From an uncultured SAR92 cluster bacterium (GTDB lineage Bacteria; Pseudomonadota; Gammaproteobacteria; Pseudomonadales; Porticoccaceae): DNA of 64,000 nucleotides. The position numbers and the translations under genes were made by a program. The DNA is taken from positions 1-64,000 of the forward strand of contig CABZOI010000008.1 of assembly GCA_902527245.1 (NCBI GenBank). Direction: 5' to 3'. This document shows, one piece after another, positions 48,464-57,438 of the stretch (the stretch's first letter is position 1; each line of letters starts with the position of its first letter). The notes under the pieces were generated by a model that saw only the letters and a list, made by a program, of their open reading frames with translations, was not told the origin of the DNA and made no database searches.

Positions 48464-48943
48464 ATGAAGGACCGTCCCTTTAAAATTCTTGGAGTTCAGC
48501 AAGTAGCGATAGGATCCAAGGACAAGTCGAAATTGAATAATCTTTGGGTTGGACTTCTAGGAATTTCGGTTAATGAATCGCACACGAGTAAAGATGAAAA
48601 TGTAGTTGAAGATATTTGCTCGTTTGCAGACGATAAATTAGCCGTACAAATTGATTTAATGGAACCGTTCGATGTTTCTCGAGGTCCTCGTGTAGATAAT
48701 CCAGCACTTAACCACATTGGCTTGTGGGTGGATAATATTGAATCTGCTTTTAACTGGCTATCTTCAAAAGGAGTGAATTTCGCACCAGGTGGGATCCGTG
48801 AGGGTGCATCGGGTCATAGAGTGTGTTTTTTGCATCCGAAGCCAAGTCAGACGCATCCTTTAAGCGGAGAAGGGGTACTGATCGAGCTAGTTGAGGCGCC
48901 AAAGGAAATTATCCGATATTTCAAGCTCCAGTCTGAGGGCTAA
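48464..48943 (+). CDS. VOC-family protein, methylmalonyl-CoA epimerase-like
   Basis: A 159-residue vicinal oxygen chelate protein. VQQVAIGSKD begins the first beta-alpha-beta module, and LNHIGLWVDNIESAFNWL the second; GHRVCFLHPK and GVLIELVEAP are close to methylmalonyl-CoA epimerase, with metal ligands in the His and Glu positions. ATG 48464 follows a GGAG at 48453 and is preferred to ATA/ATT-like starts upstream. Two hotdog thioesterase genes follow. Together they could process propionyl- or methyl-branched CoA intermediates, but a glyoxalase role is also possible. Confidence 0.72.
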   Translation: MKDRPFKILGVQQVAIGSKDKSKLNNLWVGLLGISVNESHTSKDENVVEDICSFADDKLAVQIDLMEPFDVSRGPRVDNPALNHIGLWVDNIESAFNWLSSKGVNFAPGGIREGASGHRVCFLHPKPSQTHPLSGEGVLIELVEAPKEIIRYFKLQSEG

Positions 48944-48962
48944 CCAACTATGAATTTCTCTC

Positions 48963-49406
48963 ATGTCAGTTGATTTAAAATTTAAATTATTCAAATCTGC
49001 TATGAAATTGGCTATGGAAAGGACAGGTCATGGTGCGGCCTTAGGTTTAAAACTAACGAAAGTAGAAAAGGGATTGATTGAAATGATCTTTCCTTATAAA
49101 AAAGAAGTAATCGGTAACCCTATCACTGGCGTTGTTCATGGTGGTGTGATTGTGAGTCTTCTCGATACGTGTTGCGGATGCGCAGCTATCACAGTTGCAG
49201 GCTTTGCTACGGTAACGCCGACTATGGATTTAAGACTCGATTATATGCAACCTGCAGAGCCAGAAAAGCCCATAAATATCTCTGCTAAAGTTTACAAGAA
49301 TACCTCAAATGTGGTTTTTTGTAGGGGTGTTGCCTGGCAAAGTGATATGGAAAATCCTATTGCTCACTGTGTTGCCACTTTCATGAAGTTGAGTAAGAAA
49401 AAGTAA
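48963..49406 (+). CDS. Hotdog-fold PaaI-like thioesterase 1
   Basis: A 147-residue hotdog protein. VVHGGVIVSLLDTCCGCAA carries the HGG motif and helix with the catalytic carboxylate (Asp) of PaaI-like acyl-CoA thioesterases; LRLDYMQPAEP is the conserved strand. It probably hydrolyses acyl- or aromatic-CoA esters that accumulate during catabolism. It is 19 bp after the VOC gene and 13 bp before a second, different hotdog gene. Confidence 0.82.
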   Translation: MSVDLKFKLFKSAMKLAMERTGHGAALGLKLTKVEKGLIEMIFPYKKEVIGNPITGVVHGGVIVSLLDTCCGCAAITVAGFATVTPTMDLRLDYMQPAEPEKPINISAKVYKNTSNVVFCRGVAWQSDMENPIAHCVATFMKLSKKK

Positions 49407-49419
49407 AAATTATCATATA

Positions 49420-49890
49420 ATGGATGCGAGGGACCACAAGCTGACAAATTTTAGTTCTAAAGATTTTGAATTTATTGCAAAAAGATCTCGAGAGATCGGC
49501 TCACCACAGGCGATTATCGACGTAATCCCTTACGGGAAATTTATTGGAGTAGAGGCATCTGTGATTGAGAATGAAATTCAGTATACGATGGATAGAAAAA
49601 AAACAAATATTGGTAATCCATCCTTACCTGCTATTCATGGCGGCGTTATAGGAGGATTCCTAGAATTAGCATCTGCTATAGAGTCGATTTATGTATTAGA
49701 AATTAACGCTGTGCCAAAAGTTGTTGATTTTTCGATTGATTACCTTAGGCCAGGTAGATACAAGAAAATGTATGCTTCTTGCACCGTTTTGAGACAGGGA
49801 CGCAAGTTAATTAATGTCAGTAGCAATGCGTGGCAAGAGAATAAAAAAATACCTGTAGCTACGGCCAGATGCCATTTTTTAGTACCATAA
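49420..49890 (+). CDS. Hotdog-fold PaaI-like thioesterase 2
   Basis: A 156-residue paralogue-like hotdog protein with AIHGGVIGGFLELASAIES, where Glu takes the place of the Asp of the first protein, and FSIDYLRPGRYK as the conserved strand. Identity to the neighbour looks limited to the fold motifs, so the pair is probably an obligate or partner dimer or has divided substrates. It is the last gene of the run before the htpG promoter region. Confidence 0.8.
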   Translation: MDARDHKLTNFSSKDFEFIAKRSREIGSPQAIIDVIPYGKFIGVEASVIENEIQYTMDRKKTNIGNPSLPAIHGGVIGGFLELASAIESIYVLEINAVPKVVDFSIDYLRPGRYKKMYASCTVLRQGRKLINVSSNAWQENKKIPVATARCHFLVP

Positions 49891-49900
49891 AGTTGATGAG

Positions 49901-49931
49901 CTTATTGATTTTTGGATAAAAACCCCAATAT
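49901..49931 (+). promoter_or_regulatory. Possible sigma-32 heat-shock promoter for htpG
   Basis: CTTATTG (49901-49907) and CCCCAATAT (49923-49931), separated by 15 bp, resemble the CTTGAAA and CCCCATNT consensus. They lie 42 bp before the htpG ATG. The -35 element is only a partial match. Confidence 0.4.
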
Positions 49932-49972
49932 ACCAAAAGTGTTAATAATTTAGGTTTATACAGAGGTTCTAT

Positions 49973-51898
49973 ATGTCAAATAAGAAGAAAGCGAAGGCGC
50001 AAACGCTCGGATTTCAAACAGAGGCGAAACAGCTCTTACATTTAATGATTCATTCTCTTTATTCCAACAAGGAGATATTTTTGAGAGAACTTATATCGAA
50101 TGCGTCTGACGCAGCCGATAAATTAAGATTCGAATCTCTGAATGATCCATCATTGCTAGAGTCAGACCCTGAGTTAAAAATACGTATATCTTTTGATGAA
50201 AAAGAAAAAACCGTGACGATATCAGATAATGGAATTGGCATGTCAGAATCGGAAGTTATTGAGAATCTTGGCACGATTGCGAGATCTGGCACATCAGAAT
50301 TTTTAAAAAATCTTACTGGAGATCAAAAACAAGATTCACAATTGATTGGCCAATTTGGCGTTGGATTCTATTCTTCATTTATCGTTGCGAAGAAGGTTGT
50401 TGTTGAAACAAGGCGTGCCGGCTTAGATTCATCTGAAGGTATTAAATGGACATGTGAGGGAGAAGCAGATTATCAACTAGAACCTATCAAAAAAGAAGAC
50501 AGAGGGACCTCTGTCACGATGTTCCTGAAATCAGAGGAAAACGAATTCGCTAGTGAATGGCGGTTGAGAAGCATCGTCAAGAAATATTCTGATCACATAT
50601 CGATTCCTGTTCAAATGTTGAAACAAGAGCCGCCCCCAACAGATGAAAATAAAGACGAAACTGTCATCTCAGAACCTGAATGGTCAGCAATTAACGATGC
50701 TCAAGCACTTTGGACAAAGCCTCGTAATAAAATAAAGGACGAGGAGTACAAGGAATTTTACAGACACGTATCCAGTGATTTCACTGATCCTTTGTCATGG
50801 AGTCATAACAAAGTTGAAGGCAAGCAAGACTATACTAGTTTAATTTATATACCCTCTATGGCTCCGATGGATTTGTATCACAGAGATGCATCTAGAGGAA
50901 TAAAACTGTACATCAAACGAACTTTTATCATGGATGATGCAGAGCAATTTCTACCAATGTACCTCCGGTTTGTGAAAGGAGTGCTTGATAGTGCAGATTT
51001 ACCTCTAAATATTTCCAGAGAGATTTTGCAAAAGACACCTATGGTCGAAAGTATTAAATCGGCCTTAACAAAACGTGTGCTTGATATGCTGTCTAAGCTC
51101 GCAAAAAAAGATCAAGAAAAATATGCTACTTTTTGGTCTCAGTTTGGCACGGTTTTGAAAGAGGGGCCGAGTGAAGATCACACAAACAAGGAAAAAATCG
51201 CAAAACTATTTCTATTTTCTAGTTCCAGCATGAATGATGAAAAGCCAACTGTGACGCTGGAAGGCTACGTGTCCCGAATGAAGGAGAAACAAAAGAAGAT
51301 TTATTATGTAACTGGCGACAGTATAAGCTCATTGAGAAACAGTCCTTATCTAGAGGCATTCAAAAAACACAACATTGAAGTGCTTTTGATGCACGATCGA
51401 ATAGATGAGTGGATGATGGGTTACTTAACTGAGTTTGATGGAAAACACTTTCAAGATATCGCGAAGGGCGAATTAGATTTAGATGAAATCACGGATGGTT
51501 CTGGTGAAGAAAAGAAGACTGCGAAGAAAAAAGACTCCAAATCTGATGAAAAAGTCATTAGCAAAATTGGTGACATACTTGATAATAGGGTTTCTGGAGT
51601 TAGAACAACGAGTCGTTTGACTCACTCTCCTGCTTGTCTTGTTATCGGAGAGCATGATATGGGAGAGCAGATGAGAAAAATAATGGAAGCAGCGGGGCAG
51701 TCTGTGCCTGAAACCAAACCGACCTTAGAAATAAACGTCAAACATCCCCTTGTCAAAAAAATTAAAGGCTCCGACGAAAACAAAGAGGTTAAAATGCTTA
51801 CTCAATTGTTATTTGATCAGGCATTACTCTCTGCGGGAAGACCTCTCGATGATCCGGCTAATTTTGTCAAAGGAATTAATAAATTGATGTTTTCATAA
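49973..51898 (+). CDS. htpG: Chaperone HtpG (Hsp90)
   Basis: ATP-dependent cytoplasmic chaperone. At 641 residues it has standard length. FLRELISNASDAADKLR, SDNGIGMSESEV and GQFGVGFYSSFIVA are the GHKL ATP-binding motifs. The middle domain (SHNKVEGKQDY, LPLNISREILQ) carries the conserved catalytic Arg, and the C-terminal domain ends without the eukaryotic MEEVD tail. A short Lys-rich insert (KKTAKKKDSKSDEK) lies near residue 515. AGAGG precedes the ATG. A sigma-32-like promoter upstream suggests heat control. Confidence 0.97.
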   Translation: MSNKKKAKAQTLGFQTEAKQLLHLMIHSLYSNKEIFLRELISNASDAADKLRFESLNDPSLLESDPELKIRISFDEKEKTVTISDNGIGMSESEVIENLGTIARSGTSEFLKNLTGDQKQDSQLIGQFGVGFYSSFIVAKKVVVETRRAGLDSSEGIKWTCEGEADYQLEPIKKEDRGTSVTMFLKSEENEFASEWRLRSIVKKYSDHISIPVQMLKQEPPPTDENKDETVISEPEWSAINDAQALWTKPRNKIKDEEYKEFYRHVSSDFTDPLSWSHNKVEGKQDYTSLIYIPSMAPMDLYHRDASRGIKLYIKRTFIMDDAEQFLPMYLRFVKGVLDSADLPLNISREILQKTPMVESIKSALTKRVLDMLSKLAKKDQEKYATFWSQFGTVLKEGPSEDHTNKEKIAKLFLFSSSSMNDEKPTVTLEGYVSRMKEKQKKIYYVTGDSISSLRNSPYLEAFKKHNIEVLLMHDRIDEWMMGYLTEFDGKHFQDIAKGELDLDEITDGSGEEKKTAKKKDSKSDEKVISKIGDILDNRVSGVRTTSRLTHSPACLVIGEHDMGEQMRKIMEAAGQSVPETKPTLEINVKHPLVKKIKGSDENKEVKMLTQLLFDQALLSAGRPLDDPANFVKGINKLMFS

Positions 51899-51924
51899 TC
51901 AAAAATGTTATAAAGGGTTGTGCT

Positions 51925-52920
51925 ATGAAAATAGCAGTTCTTGGTGGTGGTAGTTTCGGTACTGTGGTGGCTAACCTAGTCGCAGAAAACGGTCATTCTG
52001 TTTCACTTTGGGCGAGGAGTGAGGGCACAGCAACATTGATGCAAAAGGAAAGGGTGAATCAACGATATCACCCGAACCATCGTTTGCATGACCATATTTC
52101 CGTGACCTCTGATTTAAAGCAGGTTCTTGAGATGGCGGAATTGCTATTCTTTGCTGTTCCTTCGAACGCTTATAAAGAACTTGCAAAGCTGGTCAGTTCG
52201 ATAATTAAACCTGAAGTACCAATAGTTAGTACAGCCAAGGGATTTGGAGATCAGTTGTTGCTCCCCTCCCAAGTGCTTTCTGAACAAATGCCTGATAATC
52301 CAAATTGTACGATGAGTGGGCCAAATATTGCTGCGGAGATGGCTGATGGCGAGATAACCGCAACCGTTGTAGCAGGAACAGATAAATCAATTCGCCGAAT
52401 AGTGAGAGAAGTTTTAAGCACAGATAGCATGAGGGTATATGAGAATTCTGACCAATATGGCATAGAGCTATCAGGAGCCCTCAAAAATATTTATGCCATC
52501 ATATCAGGAATTACAGAGGCAGTCGGTGCCGGTCAAAATACCAAAAGCCTGATATTCACAAGAGCGATTGCTGAGATGAATAGATTTTGCAGAGAATTAG
52601 GAGCAAATCCAATGACTATGTTGGGTCTTGGTGGAATTGGTGATCTTTTCGTCACATGTACTTCACCACTTAGTAGAAATTATAGAGTGGGCATGGCCAT
52701 TGGTAATGGAGCGAGTCTTGAAGATGCAATTAGCTCACTCGGACAGATCGCTGAGGGAGTTAATACCACAAAGCTTGTCAAAAAACATGCGGATGCAAAG
52801 GGTATTTATATGCCATTGCTAAGTGCGTTAAATGCTATTTTATTTGAGGGTTGTCCTATTTCCGAAAGTGTGCGTAAAATGATGTTATCAACACATAGCG
52901 TTGATGTGGAATCAGGATAA
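51925..52920 (+). CDS. gpsA: Glycerol-3-phosphate dehydrogenase [NAD(P)+]
   Basis: Reduces dihydroxyacetone phosphate to glycerol-3-phosphate for phospholipid synthesis. A 331-residue protein with the N-terminal GGGSFGTVVA nucleotide site, LLFFAVPSNAY, and the catalytic Lys region ELSGALKNIYAIISG. GLGGIGDLFVTCTSPLSRNYRVG is the substrate-binding block. It lies 26 bp after htpG and 6 bp before the DUF4389 gene, so it may share a transcript with both. Confidence 0.95.
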   Translation: MKIAVLGGGSFGTVVANLVAENGHSVSLWARSEGTATLMQKERVNQRYHPNHRLHDHISVTSDLKQVLEMAELLFFAVPSNAYKELAKLVSSIIKPEVPIVSTAKGFGDQLLLPSQVLSEQMPDNPNCTMSGPNIAAEMADGEITATVVAGTDKSIRRIVREVLSTDSMRVYENSDQYGIELSGALKNIYAIISGITEAVGAGQNTKSLIFTRAIAEMNRFCRELGANPMTMLGLGGIGDLFVTCTSPLSRNYRVGMAIGNGASLEDAISSLGQIAEGVNTTKLVKKHADAKGIYMPLLSALNAILFEGCPISESVRKMMLSTHSVDVESG

Positions 52921-52926
52921 GTTTAA

Positions 52927-53343
52927 ATGAGAAAATTTCTATCACACATCAGAAGTGCTCAGCTTTGGACAAGGCTGGCTTATATGCTTGGTTTCTTGTT
53001 GCTTTTATCGTTTGTGCGCATAATTCTTTTACTTGTAATCGGTGGTCAGTTTTTAACGTTACTTCTAACCGGATCTGATAACAAAAATCTCAGAAATTTT
53101 GGACAAAGCTTGGCATCATGGATTCTTCAAATTATGCAGTTTCTTACATTCAATAGTAATTCTAAACCTTTCCCATTTGATGACTGGCCTAACTCAGTGC
53201 TTTCAGAAGGTTTTTCAATAGATGATGAACCGAGTGTGACTGTTAATGAGGATGAGCCTGTAGATGATTCCGATATACCATCTTTCACGTCAGAGGGAAC
53301 CTTTGATGTTGATACTGAGGTGAAAGGCTCCAAAAAGACGTAG
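52927..53343 (+). CDS. DUF4389 membrane protein
   Basis: A 138-residue protein with one to two hydrophobic segments (about 14-45) followed by a NFGQSLASWI-like amphipathic stretch and an acidic tail. WTRLAYMLGFLLLLSFVRIILLL and PFPFDDWP are the family landmarks of DUF4389, which is often found behind gpsA in gammaproteobacteria. Function is unknown. The acidic tail (about 95-130) is probably unstructured and cytoplasmic. Confidence 0.75.
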   Translation: MRKFLSHIRSAQLWTRLAYMLGFLLLLSFVRIILLLVIGGQFLTLLLTGSDNKNLRNFGQSLASWILQIMQFLTFNSNSKPFPFDDWPNSVLSEGFSIDDEPSVTVNEDEPVDDSDIPSFTSEGTFDVDTEVKGSKKT

Positions 53344-53393
53344 TCCTTTTCATGCAAGTTTAAGTAGTCCTCGAAAAGAAGGTTAAAACCAAT

Positions 53394-54251
53394 ATGACAA
53401 CAGAATTTTTGCGAGAGCGAACCTTTGAGGTAAATGGTTTGCAGATCGCTTGTAAAGAATGGGGGAGACCAGGATTTACTCCAATCATAGCGTTGCATGG
53501 GTGGTTAGATAACGCTGCATCTTTTGATCATTTAATACCCTTAATGAACAATGTTCATGTTATAGCTCTCGATATGATGGGGCACGGAAAGAGTAGTCAT
53601 CGATCTGCAGATTCTTTCTATGAGCCATGGATTGATGTGGGTGATGTGATAAGTGTTGCGGATCAGATGTTGTGGGATGAATTTACACTTTTAGGTCATT
53701 CTAGGGGGGCTATAATTTCTGCTTTCATTGCTGGGACCTTCCCAGAGAGAATAAAAAATTTGTGTCTTATTGATGGGTATGTGCCATATCTACACTCCAC
53801 AAAAAAATCTGGGGATCATCTCAAGAGAGCAATTAAGGAAAATAGAAGATTTAGTGTTGCCTCACCTACCTACTTTCGTGATTTTGAAAGAGCTGTGCAT
53901 GCTCGAGTTGAAGGTTTCGTTCCACTTACACATCAGGCTGCGCTTACGCTTGCAAAAAGGGGTGTTTTCGAGGATGCGAATGGATTTTTCTGGGGTAATG
54001 ATCAGCGATTGAAAGCCTCTAATCATATAAAATTTAGTGAGGAGCAAATAAGAAATTTCTACGAGAATATCATTGCTAATGTTATTTTGATCCTTGCAGA
54101 AAATAGTGCAATTGGAACGGCAGAGAGTCAGGAAAAATTCTTTGATTGGATCCCTCAAATGCAAGTAAAAAAATTACCTGGCTCTCATCATTTGCATCTA
54201 GAGGACAAATCTAAAGATATTGCCCTATTGTTGCAAACTTTGCTTAACTAG
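53394..54251 (+). CDS. Alpha/beta hydrolase
   Basis: A 285-residue cytoplasmic esterase/lipase-like enzyme. ALHGWLDNAASF is the oxyanion-hole region, GHSRGA contains the nucleophile Ser103, and PGSHHLHLED carries the catalytic His. Asp is expected after strand 7 (LAENSAIGT region) but is not certain. It resembles the small Ser hydrolases of the MHPC-like group with a lid formed by residues 130-200. Substrate unknown. It follows the DUF4389 gene by 50 bp and converges with folE. Confidence 0.82.
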   Translation: MTTEFLRERTFEVNGLQIACKEWGRPGFTPIIALHGWLDNAASFDHLIPLMNNVHVIALDMMGHGKSSHRSADSFYEPWIDVGDVISVADQMLWDEFTLLGHSRGAIISAFIAGTFPERIKNLCLIDGYVPYLHSTKKSGDHLKRAIKENRRFSVASPTYFRDFERAVHARVEGFVPLTHQAALTLAKRGVFEDANGFFWGNDQRLKASNHIKFSEEQIRNFYENIIANVILILAENSAIGTAESQEKFFDWIPQMQVKKLPGSHHLHLEDKSKDIALLLQTLLN

Positions 54252-54335
54252 GAGACAGCCTGCGCATTTTGATTTAATTTTGATAATATAAATGCCATGA
54301 GGCAAATAAAAGACCATAAAATAATCTTTAATCGA

Positions 54336-55031
54336 CTAACGCCTCTGATTATTTAAGAAGTTATCCCGAAGACTTTGATCAGATTTGAAGAGCCCCCCTA
54401 AAGCACTTGTCTCAGTTCTGGAGGATGCATCCATTATCCCTCTGGCTTTAACACAATAGTGTGTTGCATCTATAAACACTGCAACATCTCTTGTATCTAA
54501 GAGCGTTTGTAAGGCCACTAAAATCTGTTGAGTCAATCGTTCTTGAACTTGGGGCCGTTGAGCAAAAAATGAAACAATTCGGTTAATTTTGGACAGACCT
54601 ATGATTTTTTTACCTGGCAAATATGCGACATTCGCCAATCCATCAATCGTTACAAAGTGATGCTCGCATGTGCTTATCACCTTTACAGCTTTAACCTTGA
54701 TCATTTCCTCGGTATTCATTTTATTTTTTATCAATGATATTTTGGGAAAACTCTCATAGTTTAAACCTGAAAAAATTTCATCAACGTACATCTTCGCTAT
54801 CCTATGAGGAGTTTCTTGTAGGCTGTCATCTTTTAAATCGAGACCAAGTGCTGTCGCGACTTGTGTCATGGCATCTCTGATACGAGTATACTTTTCATCA
54901 CGAGATAATTTGATACCGCTCATTGGCGTCTCAAGACCCTTCTCAATAAGCGCGTTACGCACCATTTGAGCTTCTAATGACAGGTTAGATTGAAAGTCGG
55001 TGTCGCTTCTAGCAATTGCAGTTGATGGCAT
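54336..55031 (-). CDS. folE: GTP cyclohydrolase I
   Basis: Makes dihydroneopterin triphosphate from GTP, the first step of folate synthesis. At 231 residues it is close to the E. coli enzyme. Zinc ligands are seen as Cys and His in [12 protein letters not shown], and a further Cys in [27 protein letters not shown] and RPQVQERLT are typical motifs. A 35-residue N-terminal extension precedes the conserved fold. It is monocistronic on the minus strand; a 364-bp gap follows before prmB. Confidence 0.95.
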   Translation of the reverse strand: MPSTAIARSDTDFQSNLSLEAQMVRNALIEKGLETPMSGIKLSRDEKYTRIRDAMTQVATALGLDLKDDSLQETPHRIAKMYVDEIFSGLNYESFPKISLIKNKMNTEEMIKVKAVKVISTCEHHFVTIDGLANVAYLPGKKIIGLSKINRIVSFFAQRPQVQERLTQQILVALQTLLDTRDVAVFIDATHYCVKARGIMDASSRTETSALGGLFKSDQSLRDNFLNNQRR

Positions 55032-55395
55032 GTCTAGTTTCTCCGAAAATTTTATTAAGTTTTTGCGATTAGATTAATTATTTTGTAGTTATTTTACCGC
55101 AGTACCGTGTACTCTAACTCTTTTACAGCTCAATTTTCAATAAATTTTACGCGAACCTCGCTTATTTCCTGACCTGTGGGTCTTATATGTCTCATAATTG
55201 AGAGCTAAGTTTACGAAAGACAACATAGTTTACTGGATCGAATTTTTGATGAGCTTGGACATCATGAACATGATTTATTTGCTAGGTATTTTTTTAATAA
55301 AAAATATTTGGCATCATTTTGTGTGGGTAAGTTTTGTAAACAGGGATCATCACGTTAATCTTATGGCGTTACAATGGAAATAAAATAAGGCTGAT
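55032..55395. other. Intergenic gap between folE and prmB
   Basis: This 364-bp stretch contains the divergent promoters of folE and prmB. A 61-codon open frame at 55198-55383 starts with ATG but has no ribosome site, no family likeness and AT-driven composition, so I do not call it. In Pseudomonas, an Smr-domain gene lies in the same folE-prmB interval; I cannot see an intact one here. Confidence 0.6.
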
Positions 55396-56298
55396 ATGAA
55401 AGTGCATTCTAAAAAAACCAAATCTTTCCATGATATTTTGATTTATGGCGAAAAATTATTTTCCGATTCAAATCTATATTTTGGTCATGGAACGACAAAT
55501 GCCTGGGATGAGGCAGTTTGTTTATCGCTCCATGCGTTAGATTTGCCTCAAAACAGCTCAAACTTAGTACTTAAACGAATTCTCTCGAAAGATGAGTGCA
55601 AGATGATTTATTCTCTGTTTGATCAAAGAGTTGAGAGAAAGATTCCATCTGCTTATCTTACTGAGACGGCCTGGTTTTTAGATCGGCCTTTTTTTGTTGA
55701 TACAAGAGTGATCATACCAAGATCACCAATTGCGAATTTAATTCGAGCAGGCTTTAAGCCCTGGCTTGATCAGCCAACATCAATATTAGATCTGTGCACT
55801 GGTAGTGGTTGTATAGGGATTTCATGTGCTCATATTTTTGAGGAAGCAGAAGTGAGTTTATCTGATTTATCACTACAAGCTCTCGAGGTTGCAAAAATCA
55901 ATATTGATCGTTTTGGATTGAAAGAAAGGGTGAGTATGCATTTATCTGATCTATTTGACGATATTCCTTGCACAAAATTTGACTTGATCGTTGCCAATCC
56001 TCCATATGTTGATGATAAAGATTTTGCAAACATGCCAGATGAATATTCTCATGAGCCAAAAATGTCTCTGAAAGGAGGCAAAGATGGCCTTAAATTAGTA
56101 AAACGAATATTAAGGGACTCGGCAAAATTTTTGACAGATAAAGGTGTATTAATTGTTGAAGTAGGTAATTCACGTCTTGCCCTAGAGCAAACGTTCCCAG
56201 AGATTGCTTTCTTTTGGTTCGAATTCGAAGAGGGAGATGAGGGAGTATTTATGCTCACCAGTAATGAATTAAAGGCACATAGCGAATTGTTTAAGTAA
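55396..56298 (+). CDS. prmB: 50S ribosomal protein L3 N5-glutamine methyltransferase
   Basis: Methylates a conserved Gln of ribosomal protein L3 with S-adenosylmethionine. A 300-residue protein with an N-terminal helical domain (1-90) and a Rossmann domain with LDLCTGSGCIGISCA (SAM site) and the substrate-Gln motif NPPYVD. The absence of a release-factor style N-terminus and its position before aroC support prmB over prmC. ATG follows GGCTGATATG with a weak ribosome site. It is 46 bp before aroC. Confidence 0.92.
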   Translation: MKVHSKKTKSFHDILIYGEKLFSDSNLYFGHGTTNAWDEAVCLSLHALDLPQNSSNLVLKRILSKDECKMIYSLFDQRVERKIPSAYLTETAWFLDRPFFVDTRVIIPRSPIANLIRAGFKPWLDQPTSILDLCTGSGCIGISCAHIFEEAEVSLSDLSLQALEVAKINIDRFGLKERVSMHLSDLFDDIPCTKFDLIVANPPYVDDKDFANMPDEYSHEPKMSLKGGKDGLKLVKRILRDSAKFLTDKGVLIVEVGNSRLALEQTFPEIAFFWFEFEEGDEGVFMLTSNELKAHSELFK

Positions 56299-56344
56299 GT
56301 ATCGTATAATGGCCAACCGATGGATCTTTAAGGAATAATTTAGA

Positions 56345-57406
56345 ATGGCTGGCAACGCTTTCGGAAAACTTTTCTCAGTTACAACGTACGGAGAGAGTCA
56401 TGGAGAGGCTATTGGTTGCATTGTGGATGGATGCCCACCCAATATCGAACTTAATGAAAATGATATTCAAACTGATTTAAATCGCAGGAAACCAGGACAA
56501 TCTCGTTACACAACGCAAAGGAGAGAGGATGACGAGGTTGTGATTCTGTCTGGAACATTTGAAGGAAAAACTACTGGAACTCCAATTGGTCTTTTGGTTA
56601 AAAATGAAGATCAAAAAACAAAAGACTACAGTAAAATCAAAGATATATACAGGCCATCTCATGCAGATTATACATATGAAAAGAAATACGGTATTCGAGA
56701 TTATCGAGGTGGTGGTAGAAGTTCGGCTAGAGAAACAACGATGAGAGTTGCTGCGGGAGCAATAGCAAAAAAGGTCTTGCGCGATACCCTTGGTGTTTCA
56801 GTTTATGGATTTGTGAGTCAGATTGGGGATATTAGATATTCAAAATTTGATCGAAAAGTGATTAATCAGAATAGTTTTTTTACTCCTGATGAGGAACTTG
56901 TTCCTCAATTGGAGGATCTCATTACAAAATTGCGAAAAGAGGGAGATTCAGTTGGAGCTGAGGTGACCGTTATTGCAACTAATGCCCCTGCAGGGCTTGG
57001 CGAACCAGTCTTTGATAGGCTTGATGCAGAGATTTGTCATGGTTTAATGAGTATTAATGCTGTGAAAGGAGTAGAAATAGGTGAGGGCTTCAAATGTGTC
57101 AGTAGTTTGGGATCTCAATTCCGAGATGAAATTGATTCCAGTGGATTTCTCTCAAATTCTGCGGGAGGTATTCTGGGAGGCATATCAACTGGCCAAGATA
57201 TATTGGCAAAACTTGCTCTAAAACCAACTTCAAGTATTCGCAAATCGGGTCGAACCTTGAACACAGCGGGTCAAGAAGTAGAAGTCAGTACGACTGGACG
57301 TCATGATCCTTGTGTTGGGATAAGGGCAGTTCCTATCGCGGAGGCAATGATGGCTATAACAATATTAGACCATTATCTGAGGGATAGGGCGCAAAACCAC
57401 AGATAA
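56345..57406 (+). CDS. aroC: Chorismate synthase
   Basis: Converts EPSP to chorismate, needing reduced FMN. A 353-residue protein with [29 protein letters not shown], and [22 protein letters not shown], all conserved flavin and substrate motifs, and SGRTLNTAG-type region near the end. It is followed after 32 bp by leuC. Coupling to leucine genes is seen in some gammaproteobacteria only; here it may be a mere neighbour. Confidence 0.97.
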   Translation: MAGNAFGKLFSVTTYGESHGEAIGCIVDGCPPNIELNENDIQTDLNRRKPGQSRYTTQRREDDEVVILSGTFEGKTTGTPIGLLVKNEDQKTKDYSKIKDIYRPSHADYTYEKKYGIRDYRGGGRSSARETTMRVAAGAIAKKVLRDTLGVSVYGFVSQIGDIRYSKFDRKVINQNSFFTPDEELVPQLEDLITKLRKEGDSVGAEVTVIATNAPAGLGEPVFDRLDAEICHGLMSINAVKGVEIGEGFKCVSSLGSQFRDEIDSSGFLSNSAGGILGGISTGQDILAKLALKPTSSIRKSGRTLNTAGQEVEVSTTGRHDPCVGIRAVPIAEAMMAITILDHYLRDRAQNHR

Positions 57407-57438
57407 TCTTTTTTCATATCTTATATTGAGCGTTTCAA

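Noticed and set aside
55198-55383. A 61-codon frame upstream of prmB
   Set aside because: No ribosome site, no family likeness, biased by AT-rich composition; it ends 12 bp before prmB but shows no coding signature.
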